This document shows, piece by piece, positions 1-8,156 of a stretch of 64,000 bases of DNA. The stretch comes from Leucobacter sp. Psy1. GTDB taxonomy: Bacteria; Actinomycetota; Actinomycetes; Actinomycetales; Microbacteriaceae. The position numbers were made by a program, and so were the translations under genes. Under the pieces are notes generated by a model that was not told the origin of the DNA, did not search any database, and was given only the letters and a program-made list of their open reading frames with translations. The stretch's first letter is position 1, and the number at the start of each line of letters is the position of its first letter. The stretch spans positions 248,001 to 312,000 of the forward strand of contig NZ_CP083692.1 in the NCBI RefSeq assembly GCF_020096995.1. The letters run 5' to 3'.

Positions 1-480
1 GATGGTCGAGATGTCGTGACTCGCCGGGTCAGGTGCGTAGAAGAGCCCGAACGGTTCGAGTGCCCGATTGAGGTCGGCGTTCAGGACGCCGGGCTCGACG
101 ACCGCGACTTCGTCGCCGGCTGAGATCTCGACAATGCGGTCGAGTCGCTCAGTGGAGAGCACGAGTTGGCCGACTTCGGCGTTCGCTCCCCCCGAGAGAC
201 CCGTACCAGCGCCTCGCGGCACCACGGTCACCCCGTGCGCCGAGGCGGCACGGACCACGGCACGCACCTGCTCGATCGTCGTCGGGAGCGCCACGATCGG
301 TCCGGCGCCTCTGGCGCCTTCGGCGCCGGCGAACGCCTGGCTGCGATCGTGGCCGTACCCGGCTGTCGCGGTCCCGGAATCGAGGATTTCGAGTGCGGGG
401 TCCTGTGCGCGGAGTGCGGCTACCACCGGTGAGGCGGCGGGTGCCGCCGCCGGCGCGGGGGCCAGGTCGAGCGAGGTCAT
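1..480 (-). CDS. FAD-binding oxidoreductase (GlcD/D-lactate dehydrogenase-like), N-terminal part
   Basis: Runs off the left edge; 160 residues are visible. The reading frame starts at an ATG at 480 preceded by GAGGAG. It carries the FAD-binding PCMH fold of the vanillyl-alcohol-oxidase family: the pyrophosphate-binding loop PRGAGTGLSGGA lies at residues 88-99 and the second strand-loop region (VEPGVLNADLNRAL) follows, ending near the PDPASHDIST motif typical of glycolate oxidase/D-lactate dehydrogenase GlcD. Such enzymes oxidise 2-hydroxyacids with FAD. The substrate cannot be read from this half. Upstream (481-723) is a 243-bp gap with an AT-rich stretch near 538-556 that probably holds its promoter. 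Confidence 0.85.
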   Translation of the reverse strand, partial: MTSLDLAPAPAAAPAASPVVAALRAQDPALEILDSGTATAGYGHDRSQAFAGAEGARGAGPIVALPTTIEQVRAVVRAASAHGVTVVPRGAGTGLSGGANAEVGQLVLSTERLDRIVEISAGDEVAVVEPGVLNADLNRALEPFGLFYAPDPASHDISTI

Positions 481-723
481 GGCGTCTCCTCAGGATCGAA
501 GCAGAGCCTCACGAGAGTGCTCCAAGTGCGTGCTATAAGGAAACTTAATAGCTTGCATCACCGATGCTGAAGTATTTGACGCCCCGTTACAGAGCATCGC
601 CGCGGGTGTTCGGGCGCGCGTGTGTGTGATCAGGCGCTTGCCCTGCCGAGTGAACGCAGTTTGTTCTCGGCGAGGCATTCTCGCAACAATTTGCGTTCCC
701 TCGACGACGTCGCCAGGCGTGGG

Positions 724-1545
724 CTACGTCAGGTCCCGGTTCCAGCGCAGCGCCCACCCGGCGACCACTGCGACGACCGCGTAGGCGACGAGGACGAGGG
801 CACCGGCGCCCATCGTGAGCGGTTCCACCGCACCTTCGGTGCCCGTGGTGAGCGTCATGGTGCTCGCGCCGACGAGTGTGTCGGTCGCCGATCCCGGCAG
901 GAACCGCGCGACATTGGCGCTCCAGTCCCAGAAGCTCGCCGCGGCTCGGAGCAGCGGTTCGAGGAACTGGGTGAAGACGAGCGCGAGCACGATCGCCATG
1001 GCCTGGTTGCGCACGAGTACGCCCACTCCGAAACCGATGACGGCCCAGATCGCCATGGCCGCGACGATGCGTGCGAGCAGCGCCCATGTGTCAGAGGAGC
1101 CGAGCGCGGGGTCCGCGTCCGTCAATGCGAGCGTCCCGGCTCCGGCGCCGACGCCGCCGATCACGCCGATGATGCCGAGCAGGGCGCCGACGCCGATGAG
1201 CGTGGTCGCCTTGCCGAGGAGCACGATCCACCGTGAGGGCTCCGCGATGAAGGCGAGCGCGAGGGTGCGGTGGCGCAGTTCCCCCGTGGCCGAGAGTGCG
1301 CCGACGAGGAACGGCACCACGTACCCGTAGGTCGCGATGGCCGAGTAGACGGTGTCCGCCGTCTCCTGAACGCCCAACCCTGGTGCGGCTTCTCCGAGCT
1401 GGTCTGCCATGGACCCGAAGAGGAACGCGAACGTCGATGTCATCATCGCGGCGTAGAGGGCGAGTGCGATGCCGAGGATCCACCAGGTCTTCGTCGCCGT
1501 GATCTTCCGAGTTTCTGCGGAGACGCTCCGTCCGTACCGGCTCAT
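724..1545 (-). CDS. ABC-2 type transporter permease
   Basis: A 273-residue integral membrane protein with about six hydrophobic segments (first near residues 23-45 after a short basic N-terminus, RKITATKTWW) and no enzyme motif. Its ATG overlaps the stop of the ATPase gene upstream (ATGA), and CGAGGAGG precedes the start, so the two are translated together and form one exporter. The layout (one ATPase, one six-helix permease) is that of ABC-2 drug, lantibiotic or Na+ efflux systems. The cargo is not evident. Confidence 0.85.
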   Translation of the reverse strand: MSRYGRSVSAETRKITATKTWWILGIALALYAAMMTSTFAFLFGSMADQLGEAAPGLGVQETADTVYSAIATYGYVVPFLVGALSATGELRHRTLALAFIAEPSRWIVLLGKATTLIGVGALLGIIGVIGGVGAGAGTLALTDADPALGSSDTWALLARIVAAMAIWAVIGFGVGVLVRNQAMAIVLALVFTQFLEPLLRAAASFWDWSANVARFLPGSATDTLVGASTMTLTTGTEGAVEPLTMGAGALVLVAYAVVAVVAGWALRWNRDLT

Positions 1546-2501
1546 GCGGACCCCTCCTCGGTGTGCGTCGACGTCGGCTCGGCACCGGCCGAGGAGCCGC
1601 CCTCTCCGATGAGCGCCAGGAATCGCTCCTCGAGCCCGGCTTCCTCGGTACTCAGGTGCGAGAGCGGGAGGCCGGCGTCGAATGCGAGGTTGCCGACCGT
1701 CTCCGGGGAGGCGCCCGAGACGCGCATGACATCGCCGCGCGACCCGTGCACCTCGAGCCCTGCGTGCTCCATCGCTTGGGCGAGTCGATGGTTATTGGGT
1801 GTGGAGACGAGCACCACGCGATCGTCGGCGCTCGGCTGGAGGCCTTCCAGCGGACCGGTGTAGGCGGCTTCGCCCCGGCGGATGATGACGACGTCGTCGA
1901 CCGTCTGCTGGACCTCGCTGAGTAGATGGGAGGAGAGCAAGACCGTGCGCCCCTCGCTCGCGAGATGCCGGAGCAGCTGGCGGATCCAGCGGATCCCTTC
2001 GGGGTCGAGCCCGTTGATGGGCTCATCGAGCACGATCACCTGCGGGTCGGGTAGAAGCGCCGCCGCGAGTGCGAGGCGCTGGCGCATGCCCAGCGAGAAA
2101 CCGCCCGTCTTGCGGTGCGCGGCGTCGCGCAGACCGACCATCTCGAGGGTCTCCGCAACGCGGTGCTGCGGCACGCCGATCGCACGGCGGGCGATGTCCA
2201 GGTGCGCTGTCGCGGTGTGCGCCGGGTGGAAATCGGCAGAGAGCAGCGAACCGACCACGGTGGCCGGTCGCTCGAGGGCGGCGTAGGGCTGCCCGCCGAC
2301 GGTCGCGGTGCCCGAATCGGGGCGGACGAGGCCGAGAAGCATGGAGAGTGTGGTCGTCTTCCCCGAGCCGTTGGGCCCGAGGAAACCCGTCACGCGGCCG
2401 GGTTCGGCGGTGAAGCTCAGGCCGTTGACGGCCTGGACCCGCCCGAAGCGCTTCGTGAGACCGGAGACCTCGACGCGCGGTGCTGTCGTCGGTGTCGTCA
2501 C
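1542..2501 (-). CDS. ABC transporter ATP-binding protein (drug/lantibiotic exporter type)
   Basis: 319 residues from a GTG at 2501 with GGGAGG six bases upstream; the open frame extends further but without a better start. Walker A GPNGSGKTT is at residues 42-50, the signature FSLGMRQRLALA at about 135-146 and Walker B VIVLDEP at about 155-161. The signature is the LSLGMRQRL form seen in CcmA/BcrA-type exporter ATPases. After the nucleotide domain come about 100 residues of the usual C-terminal extension of this group. Coupled by ATGA to the permease downstream. Substrate unknown. Confidence 0.9.
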   Translation of the reverse strand: MTTPTTAPRVEVSGLTKRFGRVQAVNGLSFTAEPGRVTGFLGPNGSGKTTTLSMLLGLVRPDSGTATVGGQPYAALERPATVVGSLLSADFHPAHTATAHLDIARRAIGVPQHRVAETLEMVGLRDAAHRKTGGFSLGMRQRLALAAALLPDPQVIVLDEPINGLDPEGIRWIRQLLRHLASEGRTVLLSSHLLSEVQQTVDDVVIIRRGEAAYTGPLEGLQPSADDRVVLVSTPNNHRLAQAMEHAGLEVHGSRGDVMRVSGASPETVGNLAFDAGLPLSHLSTEEAGLEERFLALIGEGGSSAGAEPTSTHTEEGSA

Positions 2502-2614
2502 AGTGACCTCCCGAATATGGCTTGATTCATGTTCACACCATCCTGTCAGGTACGGAGGATCAGCGCACCCTTCCGTGACGGCGGGGTGTCGATACGAGGC
2601 AGTGTCAGGTCGCG

Positions 2615-3085
2615 TCAGGCGAGTGTGGCGTCGCCGGGGAAGCCCTGCTGCCGCCAGGCCTCGTACGTTGCGATGGCGGCGCAGTTCGCGAGATTCATCG
2701 AGCGGCGGCCGTCGAGCATCGGGATCCGCAGGCGGTCGGTCACCGCCTCGTGGAAGAGCACCTCGTCCGGGAGTCCGGTGGGCTCTGGCCCGAACATGAG
2801 CACGTCGTCGTCGCGGTAGGCGACGTCGGTGTAGAAGCGCTCGGTGTGCGCCGTGTAGGCGAAGATGCGGGCGGGGAGCAGGGCATCGAGTGCCGCTTCG
2901 AATGAGTCGTGCAGGTGCACGACCGCGAGATCGTGGTAGTCGAGTCCTGCTCGGCGCAGCTTCGCATCCTCGAAGTCGAAGAGGGGGTTCACGATGTGGA
3001 GCTCCGCTCCCGTGCCGGCGGCGAGCCGGATGGTGTTGCCGGTATTGCCCGCGATGCGGGGTTCGAAGAACAGGATCCGGGTCAC
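2615..3085 (-). CDS. trmL: tRNA (cytidine(34)-2'-O)-methyltransferase TrmL
   Basis: A 156-residue SPOUT-class methyltransferase, the usual length for TrmL (YibK). It transfers a methyl group from SAM to the 2'-OH of the wobble base C34/cmnm5U34 in tRNA-Leu isoacceptors. Family motifs are visible: NTGNTIR near residue 14, MFGPEPTGLP near 96-105 and the knot region RSMNLANCAAIATYEAWRQ at the C-terminus. It stands alone between the ABC exporter and a membrane protein gene. Confidence 0.93.
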   Translation of the reverse strand: MTRILFFEPRIAGNTGNTIRLAAGTGAELHIVNPLFDFEDAKLRRAGLDYHDLAVVHLHDSFEAALDALLPARIFAYTAHTERFYTDVAYRDDDVLMFGPEPTGLPDEVLFHEAVTDRLRIPMLDGRRSMNLANCAAIATYEAWRQQGFPGDATLA

Positions 3086-3117
3086 GATGGCAGCCTACCC
3101 GACTCGGGTCGGCTCCC

Positions 3118-3633
3118 TCAGCCCGCCACGTTGGTGAGCAGCAGGTTCCCGAGCAGAGCGAAGAGGACGCCCCACGCGACGATCGCGAGTCCCTGGAACA
3201 GGAACACCTTGCCCGGGCGCGCACCGACCGCGATCAGGGTGGGAGCCGTGATCTGGCTCGCGACAAGCAGGGGACCGAGGAAGCAGACGCCCGGTACACC
3301 GTACTGATCCAGAGCCTTCGCGACCTTGGCGCGGCGCTTCGACATCTCGGGCTCCGTGTTCGCGCCTCCGCCGCGACGGCTGAGCACGGCAGTCCGGGTC
3401 TTCAATGCGGCGAGCATCAGGGCGAAGGTGCAGATCACGTTGCCGATGATCGCCGCGACGACGGCGAGGATCGGAGACACCCCCGCGACGATGCCGACGA
3501 ATGTGCCGCCGTACGACTCGACGAAGGGGATCGCGCCGAGCAGGACGACGAAGAAGCCCTGGAGCCACGCGTCGAGCCCCTGGGTGAACTGCGCGAGGTT
3601 CGTGAGGAAATCACCGAGGAAGTCGAAGATCAT
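3118..3633 (-). CDS. Small multidrug export-type membrane protein
   Basis: 171 residues from the ATG at 3633, which has AGAAAGG upstream; the longer open frame before it is antisense to the kinase gene and is not used. The protein has four to five hydrophobic segments. The stretch GAIPFVESYGGTFVGI followed by a second helix is the hallmark of the 'small multidrug export protein' family (Pfam Sm_multidrug_ex). Function in that family is poorly proven, so the drug role is only a name. It is divergent from the kinase/regulator pair at 3830. Confidence 0.7.
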   Translation of the reverse strand: MIFDFLGDFLTNLAQFTQGLDAWLQGFFVVLLGAIPFVESYGGTFVGIVAGVSPILAVVAAIIGNVICTFALMLAALKTRTAVLSRRGGGANTEPEMSKRRAKVAKALDQYGVPGVCFLGPLLVASQITAPTLIAVGARPGKVFLFQGLAIVAWGVLFALLGNLLLTNVAG

Positions 3634-3723
3634 GATCCGGGCCTTTCTGAGTCGTTGTCCGTCCACCCTCAACACTGCCCGCCCGGATCCGCCGCCCCCA
3701 GTGCCGCCTGTCACCGGTGCGTA

Positions 3724-3736
3724 TGACACGGTGTCA
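3724..3736. promoter_or_regulatory. 13-bp inverted repeat in a divergent promoter region
   Basis: TGACAC-G-GTGTCA is a perfect inverted repeat in the 196-bp gap between the divergent membrane-protein gene (start 3633) and the two-component system (start 3830). The position fits an operator, possibly for the neighbouring LuxR-type regulator, but nothing in the sequence proves it. Confidence 0.35.
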
Positions 3737-3829
3737 CTGGCACGGGCTCCCTCAGTTCGGCCACACTGGTGGTGAGTCCCGCGCGGGTGCGCCGGCGGCA
3801 GTGCAGGGGAGAAACGCGGGGAGGGCGAC

Positions 3830-5029
3830 ATGGATGATGAGGGGCAGATCGGCCCGCGGATCCCGGACGCCACCCCGCACGACCTGGAGGTCGATGACCC
3901 TGAGCAGAGCTTCATCCACCGGCACCGCGTTTCGTTCATCGTCCTCTTCATCATGATGGGAGTCACGAGCGTCTTCGCGGGCCGGTCGCTCCCCGGCATG
4001 TTCATCGCGCTCCCGTCGATCGCGCTCAGCGCGCTCCTCTTCGACGAGTGGATCCGCGGCCGGGCGGCGCGCGCCCTGTTCGTGGCGACCGCGCTCGTCG
4101 GTCTGGCCACCCTGCTCGTGACCTCGTACCTCCAGAACAACCCGTTCGGCTCGATGGCGCTCGGCACCGTCGTCGGTATCTGGGTCGCCAGGCAGCCGCA
4201 GTTTCGCAAGCGCCTGATGATTTTCGCAACCGGGGTTATCGGAGGGATGGCGTGCGTCGCTCTCCTCTCGGATCGCCCGTACGCGGTGCAGATGATCCTC
4301 ACCTCGATCGTGCTCGCGGCGGTCTGGATCTGGTCGATCGGCGATGTGGGCGAGCAGACGAGGCTCATTCGTGCCCTCACCCGCGCCAAGGACGCGGAGC
4401 AGGAGGCATCGCTGCTGCGCCAGCGGAACCGGATCGCCGCCGACCTGCACGACATCCAGGGCCACACGCTCCACGTCATCAAGCTCAAGGCCGCTGTGGC
4501 CGCGCGGGTGCGCGAGTCGGATCCCGCTCGCGCTGCGGAGGAGCTCGAGGCGATCCAGTCCCTGATCGCCGAGAGCATTGATCAGGGGCGGCAGCTCGTC
4601 AATGCCACGCAGCGGCTCTCCCTCGAGAACGAGATCGGCAGTGCGGTCGGACTCTTCGAGGCCTCGGGCGTGACGGTCAGCGTGACCGGTGCGGACGCGG
4701 CGCACCCCGACTGGGAGGCCGATGCGGCGCTCGTGCTCCGCGAGGCCACGACGAACATTCTCCGCCACGCGCGTGCGGCACGTGTCGAGGTACGCGTGGG
4801 ACCGCAGTCCATCGAGATCCGCAATGACGGCGTTCCCGAGACCCTGCGCCCGCGGCGCGGGCTCGCGAGACTGGCTGAGCGGATCGCCGAACGCGGCGGC
4901 AGGCTCGACGCCGGCGCGGAGGACGGATGGTTCACCGTTCGCGCGGCGGGCACACCGCGGCCAGAGGCCCCGAACCCGTTCGCCGACGACCCGACCCCCG
5001 CGACACTCACCGGAAAGGAAGCGACGTGA
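3830..5029 (+). CDS. DesK-type sensor histidine kinase
   Basis: 399 residues, started by an ATG with GGGAGGG upstream. The N-terminal half has about four to six membrane segments (residues 33-170), then a coiled linker and a HisKA_3 dimerisation helix with the phospho-accepting His at about residue 207 in AADLHDIQGHTLHVIKLK. The HATPase domain shows the N-box LREATTNILRHA and a short G-box RGLARLAERI. Its stop overlaps the start of the response regulator (GTGA), so the pair is translated together. There is no extracellular sensor domain; a membrane-state or small-ligand signal is inference from DesK. Confidence 0.9.
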   Translation: MDDEGQIGPRIPDATPHDLEVDDPEQSFIHRHRVSFIVLFIMMGVTSVFAGRSLPGMFIALPSIALSALLFDEWIRGRAARALFVATALVGLATLLVTSYLQNNPFGSMALGTVVGIWVARQPQFRKRLMIFATGVIGGMACVALLSDRPYAVQMILTSIVLAAVWIWSIGDVGEQTRLIRALTRAKDAEQEASLLRQRNRIAADLHDIQGHTLHVIKLKAAVAARVRESDPARAAEELEAIQSLIAESIDQGRQLVNATQRLSLENEIGSAVGLFEASGVTVSVTGADAAHPDWEADAALVLREATTNILRHARAARVEVRVGPQSIEIRNDGVPETLRPRRGLARLAERIAERGGRLDAGAEDGWFTVRAAGTPRPEAPNPFADDPTPATLTGKEAT

Positions 5030-5631
5030 CCGTCTCCGTGCTCCTCGCTGACGACGAAGGACTCATCCGCTCCGCCCTCGCCACGCTGCTGCCGCTCGAA
5101 GCGGACATCGATGTCGTGGCCGAGGCGGACAACGGCGTGGACGCGCTCGCGCGCTACGAAGAGTTCCGCCCGGACGTCGCCGTTCTCGACCTCGAGATGC
5201 CGGGACTCTCCGGCGTCGATGTCGCCACGAAGCTCCTCGGCGAGGATCAGGAGCGGGCGGTCGTGATTCTCACCCGTCATGCCCGGCCCGGGACCCTGCG
5301 CAGCGCACTCCGCGTGGGGGTCCGCGGGTTCGTCGGCAAGGACGCCGACCCGAAGCTCATCGCGTCGGCCGTCATCGATGTGGCGGAGGGTGGTCGCTAC
5401 ATCGATCCGAACGTCTCCGCTCAGGCGCTCATCGACGACTGTCCGCTGACCGAACGCGAGCTCGACGTGCTGCGAGTGGCGGTGGACGGGTATTCGGTGA
5501 GCGAGATCGCCGCGACGCTGCATCTCGCCGAGGGCACCGTGCGGAACTATCTCTCGAACGCGATCCAGAAGACGGGAAGCCGGACTCGTCACGAGGCCGC
5601 CCGCACGGCGCGCGAGCGCGACTGGCTGTAG
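5026..5631 (+). CDS. NarL/LuxR-family response regulator (DesR-like)
   Basis: 201 residues from the GTG at 5026, which overlaps the kinase stop and follows GGAAAGGAA. The receiver domain has the acidic pair near residues 9-11 (ADDEG), the phospho-acceptor Asp55 in VLDLEMPG and the conserved Lys in FVGKDAD. The C-terminal LuxR helix-turn-helix (LTERELDVLRVAVDGYSVSE, then EGTVRNYLSNA) runs from about residue 135 to 185. Cognate partner of the kinase just upstream. Targets are unknown. Confidence 0.92.
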   Translation: MTVSVLLADDEGLIRSALATLLPLEADIDVVAEADNGVDALARYEEFRPDVAVLDLEMPGLSGVDVATKLLGEDQERAVVILTRHARPGTLRSALRVGVRGFVGKDADPKLIASAVIDVAEGGRYIDPNVSAQALIDDCPLTERELDVLRVAVDGYSVSEIAATLHLAEGTVRNYLSNAIQKTGSRTRHEAARTARERDWL

Positions 5632-5707
5632 GCCGCCGGTCGCCTGCGGCGCGTGTGTCTCTTGTGCGTCACTCCCGAGACCGAATCGATGCTTGCAACG
5701 ACACCAG

Positions 5708-5728
5708 CCGAACTGATGGGCTGTTCGG
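5708..5728. promoter_or_regulatory. Inverted repeat between regulator and membrane-anchored protein
   Basis: CCGAAC-N9-GTTCGG, a 21-bp interrupted palindrome, lies about 29 bases before the start at 5757. It could be an operator or a weak terminator of the two-component operon; no T-run follows it. Confidence 0.3.
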
Positions 5729-5756
5729 TAACACCTGATTGTTTCAAGGAGGCACG

Positions 5757-6410
5757 ATGACCGAGCACCAGGCCTACGGATCTCCCGACGCGGCGGTGCC
5801 GTCCGAGGTGGCTCCCGAGACGAGGCGGGTGCAACGGTCGATCGCTCCGGCGGTCGTCATGTGGCTCGCGATCGTCGTCGCGGTCGCCTTCGCCATCGGA
5901 GCCATCGTGCTCACCGGCCCCGGATCTCCGCTGACGCGGGGGCTTCCGGCGCAACTGCCGCCCGCGGTGGAGAACGCGAGCGACTTCAGCCACCCCGACT
6001 ACGTCGAGTCGATGGAGTGCTCGGAAGACGTGCGTCCCATCTACGGTGATGAGGAGATCGTCGTCTGGGCGGGTACGCAGCAGGGCGGATTCGGTGACTC
6101 CGAGCCGGACCAGGTGCTGGCGTGCATGATGGTGGACGTGCTCGACCCCGAGAAGCCGGTCACTGGCAGTTCGGCAACCACTCCTGAGCGCTTCAACGCC
6201 TCCGGAACCGGGCTGGCGATCACCTCGCTCGGGGAGATTATCGTGCTCCCCGCCAACGCAACGCTGACTGCCGAGAGCTACGGAGGAATGCAGGCGCGAG
6301 GCGATCACGTGCTAGTGGCGCCTTTCGGTACCGACTGCGATGCGCGGGTGCGGATCCCGACTTCCGGCGGCATCGGCTCAGTCGAGCTCCGCCCGATGTG
6401 CGGCAACTGA
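5757..6410 (+). CDS. Hypothetical membrane-anchored protein
   Basis: 217 residues from the ATG at 5757, chosen because CAAGGAGG sits six bases upstream; the alternative at 5739 has none. The first 28 residues are cytoplasmic and charged, residues about 30-54 form a single membrane helix, and the remaining 160 residues would lie outside the membrane. Two pairs of Cys (near residues 90/122 and 202/215) could form disulfides. I do not recognise the outer domain. The 3' end overlaps the convergent methyltransferase gene by 33 bp. Confidence 0.75.
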   Translation: MTEHQAYGSPDAAVPSEVAPETRRVQRSIAPAVVMWLAIVVAVAFAIGAIVLTGPGSPLTRGLPAQLPPAVENASDFSHPDYVESMECSEDVRPIYGDEEIVVWAGTQQGGFGDSEPDQVLACMMVDVLDPEKPVTGSSATTPERFNASGTGLAITSLGEIIVLPANATLTAESYGGMQARGDHVLVAPFGTDCDARVRIPTSGGIGSVELRPMCGN

Positions 6411-7034
6411 CGGTCTGCGTCTGGCCACCAGGTCCGCGTGGGGTCGGGCGTCCGGGTCGTGCCGGGTGCGACTGCTGAGCACCGCGAACCCGGCACGCTC
6501 GACTCGGGCGGCCAGTTCCTCGACGGGCCAGAAGTACGCCGGCGTGATCGCGTGGTCGAAGCGCACAGCTTCCGGACCGGTGAAGAAGCCGAGACAGAGC
6601 CCGCCTCCGGGCCGGAGCACCCGCGCGAACTCATCGAGGGCGTCGCCGATGGAGTCGGGGTGGGTGTGGATCAGCGAGTACCAGGAGAGGATCCCGCCGA
6701 CGCGCCCGTCATTGCAGGGGAGCGCCTCGGCGGAAGCCTCGTGAAATACGAGGCGAGGGAAGCGGCGCCGCGCGGCTGCGACGAACGGCGCAGTCGGCTC
6801 GACGCCGGCAACGGCGGTGACTCCTGGCAGCTCACCGGCATCATGGAGCGACGCCAGCCAGTCGGTCCAGTGCCCGGGACCGCAACCGACATCGAGCAGG
6901 ATCCCCTGCTGGTGACTGGCCCAGTCGCGGATCGTCGAGCGGTCGACGGGCGAGGTCGCGTCCATCGTGCCGAGGAATCGCGTGTACTCCTCGGCACGAG
7001 ACGCGTAGGCATCGCTCACCGTTTCGCAGGTCAC
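6378..7034 (-). CDS. Class I SAM-dependent methyltransferase
   Basis: 218 residues from the GTG at 7034, whose GTGA overlaps the erm stop; the longer frame from 7094 would overlap erm by 64 bp and is less likely. The SAM-binding motif I, LLDVGCGPGHWTDWL, lies near residues 46-60, followed by VAGVEPT and an acidic loop. It matches the generic Methyltransf_11/25 fold and gives no clue to the substrate. Translational coupling to erm means it shares whatever control acts on that gene. Confidence 0.85.
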   Translation of the reverse strand: MTCETVSDAYASRAEEYTRFLGTMDATSPVDRSTIRDWASHQQGILLDVGCGPGHWTDWLASLHDAGELPGVTAVAGVEPTAPFVAAARRRFPRLVFHEASAEALPCNDGRVGGILSWYSLIHTHPDSIGDALDEFARVLRPGGGLCLGFFTGPEAVRFDHAITPAYFWPVEELAARVERAGFAVLSSRTRHDPDARPHADLVARRRPSVAAHRAELD

Positions 7035-7822
7035 CTCTGCATTCTGCCACCGCTTCCCGGTGCGGGTCTGAGGGCGCCCCAGAGTCTCGCCCACTGTTCA
7101 GGGGAGAGATCTCGTGGCAGCGCGTGCGCTGAGACGCCCGCGATCCGTACGGCGCCAGCCACCTCGGCCCGGGTCGCGGGCGCGGCTCTCTCGAGGATGC
7201 GGGCGAGCCGCCCGCCGCGTCCGATGAAGGCGGCGCTGACGAATCGCTCGTACCTCCGGCGATCCGTCAGCGGCACCAGCGGTGCGTCGCGGCGGACGAT
7301 GCGGAGCAGGCCGCCATCCACGCCGGGTCGCGGCCGGAACCCGTGCGCGGGAACGCGACCGTGCAGTTCGAAACTGAACCAGGGCGCGCTCTGCGCCGTC
7401 ATCAGGGTGCCTCCGCCGACGCCTGCGCGTTTTCGCGCGACCTCCCACTGTGTCAGGAGTATCGCCTCCTGCCACGAGCGCGACGCCAGCAGCCGCCGAA
7501 GGATCGGCGTGGTGAGGTGGAACGGTACATTGCCGACGATCACGGGGCGATCGAGCGGGTAGGTCAGTGCGTCGGCCTGATGCACGTCGACGTCGGGGAG
7601 GGTCCTGCGCACCGCCGTGACGCGATGCTCGTCGATATCGATGGCCCGGAGCGGGCGTCCGAGCGCAGCGAGGGGACGGGTGAGCGCGCCGTCACCGCAG
7701 CCGATCTCGAGGATCGGGCCGTGAGTCGCCGCCGTGAGGTCGACGATGCGCGTGAGCGTGGGGAGATGGGTGAGAAAGTTCTGGCCGAGTTCGTGTCGGC
7801 CGCCGAATGTTGAACGAGGCAA
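7031..7822 (-). CDS. erm: 23S rRNA (adenine-N6)-methyltransferase, Erm family
   Basis: 263 residues that should methylate A2058 of 23S rRNA and give macrolide-lincosamide-streptogramin B resistance. Motifs: HELGQNFLTH (residues 10-19), motif I LEIGCGDG (38-45), acidic IDIDEHRV, and the catalytic NVPFHLTT (98-105), which is the Erm form rather than the NLPYN form of RsmA/KsgA. It is closest in look to actinobacterial Erm(X)/Erm(E)-type enzymes; no allele number is assigned. The start is a TTG at 7822 with GGAG seven bases upstream; no ATG or GTG exists in frame between it and the leader ORF stop. That Shine-Dalgarno lies inside a hairpin (see 7827-7853). A methyltransferase gene is coupled downstream. 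Confidence 0.9.
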   Translation of the reverse strand: MPRSTFGGRHELGQNFLTHLPTLTRIVDLTAATHGPILEIGCGDGALTRPLAALGRPLRAIDIDEHRVTAVRRTLPDVDVHQADALTYPLDRPVIVGNVPFHLTTPILRRLLASRSWQEAILLTQWEVARKRAGVGGGTLMTAQSAPWFSFELHGRVPAHGFRPRPGVDGGLLRIVRRDAPLVPLTDRRRYERFVSAAFIGRGGRLARILERAAPATRAEVAGAVRIAGVSAHALPRDLSPEQWARLWGALRPAPGSGGRMQR

Positions 7823-7826
7823 AGCT

Positions 7827-7853
7827 GTGCTCCACTGAGTGCGGTGGGAGCAC
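7827..7853 (-). promoter_or_regulatory. Hairpin sequestering the erm ribosome-binding site (attenuator)
   Basis: On the minus strand GTGCTCC (7853-7847) pairs perfectly with GGAGCAC (7833-7827) across a 13-base loop. The second arm contains the GGAG that serves the TTG start of erm at 7822. This is the architecture of translational attenuation known for inducible erm genes, where ribosome stalling on an upstream leader peptide frees the site. No alternative pairing partner was worked out in detail. Confidence 0.65.
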
Positions 7854-7966
7854 CTCGAGGTGAGGGCGTGCGGATCATCGCGGATCCGTGAGAAGAATGT
7901 GCGCCCGTCCGAGGTGCGAAGGTCTCGGAGAGACGGCGCGCAGCAGTGTGCGAACTCGACGCGCCG

Positions 7967-8032
7967 TCAGGCGCGGCGGTCGCGATACGTGAAGGAGCGC
8001 ACCATCGTGAGCGCGCCGCACAGAGTTCCCAT
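7967..8032 (-). CDS. Putative erm leader peptide (21 residues)
   Basis: A 22-codon frame on the minus strand, about 145 bases upstream of erm and in the same reading frame. It begins MGTLCGALT and ends MVRSFTYRDRRA. The ending holds R-D-R, which fits the +x+ (Arg/Lys-x-Arg/Lys) macrolide-arrest pattern described for several erm leaders such as ErmD-type. There is no strong Shine-Dalgarno at either Met, so the exact start is uncertain; initiation at the inner ATG (Met10) or on a leaderless transcript is possible. A longer frame from 8176 is unlikely because it runs into the divergent permease gene. Confidence 0.45.
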   Translation of the reverse strand: MGTLCGALTMVRSFTYRDRRA

Positions 8033-8156
8033 GCGTGGGAGTTTATCGGAAGCGGTGATCTCAGGTCTATAGTGGTCCGATGCCGCGCGCGCTGAACAGG
8101 TGCGCGCGGTGAGACGCGTGGGGCCCGTGCGGCCGTTCAAGAGAGAGAAGACCTTG

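Noticed and set aside
622..1236. Open frame of 204 codons on the plus strand opposite the ABC permease
   Set aside because: It is antisense to a clear membrane protein gene, its product is a shapeless Arg/Asp/Glu-rich string and it has no ribosome site; typical of GC-rich shadow frames.
7031..7822. RsmA/KsgA instead of Erm
   Set aside because: The catalytic motif is NVPFHLTT and the start HELGQNFLTH, the actinobacterial Erm pattern; RsmA has NLPYN and is usually longer. The attenuator-like leader also favours Erm.
8100..8156. GTG at 8100 as start of the amino acid permease
   Set aside because: It would add 19 mostly basic residues and has no good ribosome site; the GTG at 8157 follows GAGAGAAG and gives a normal N-terminus.
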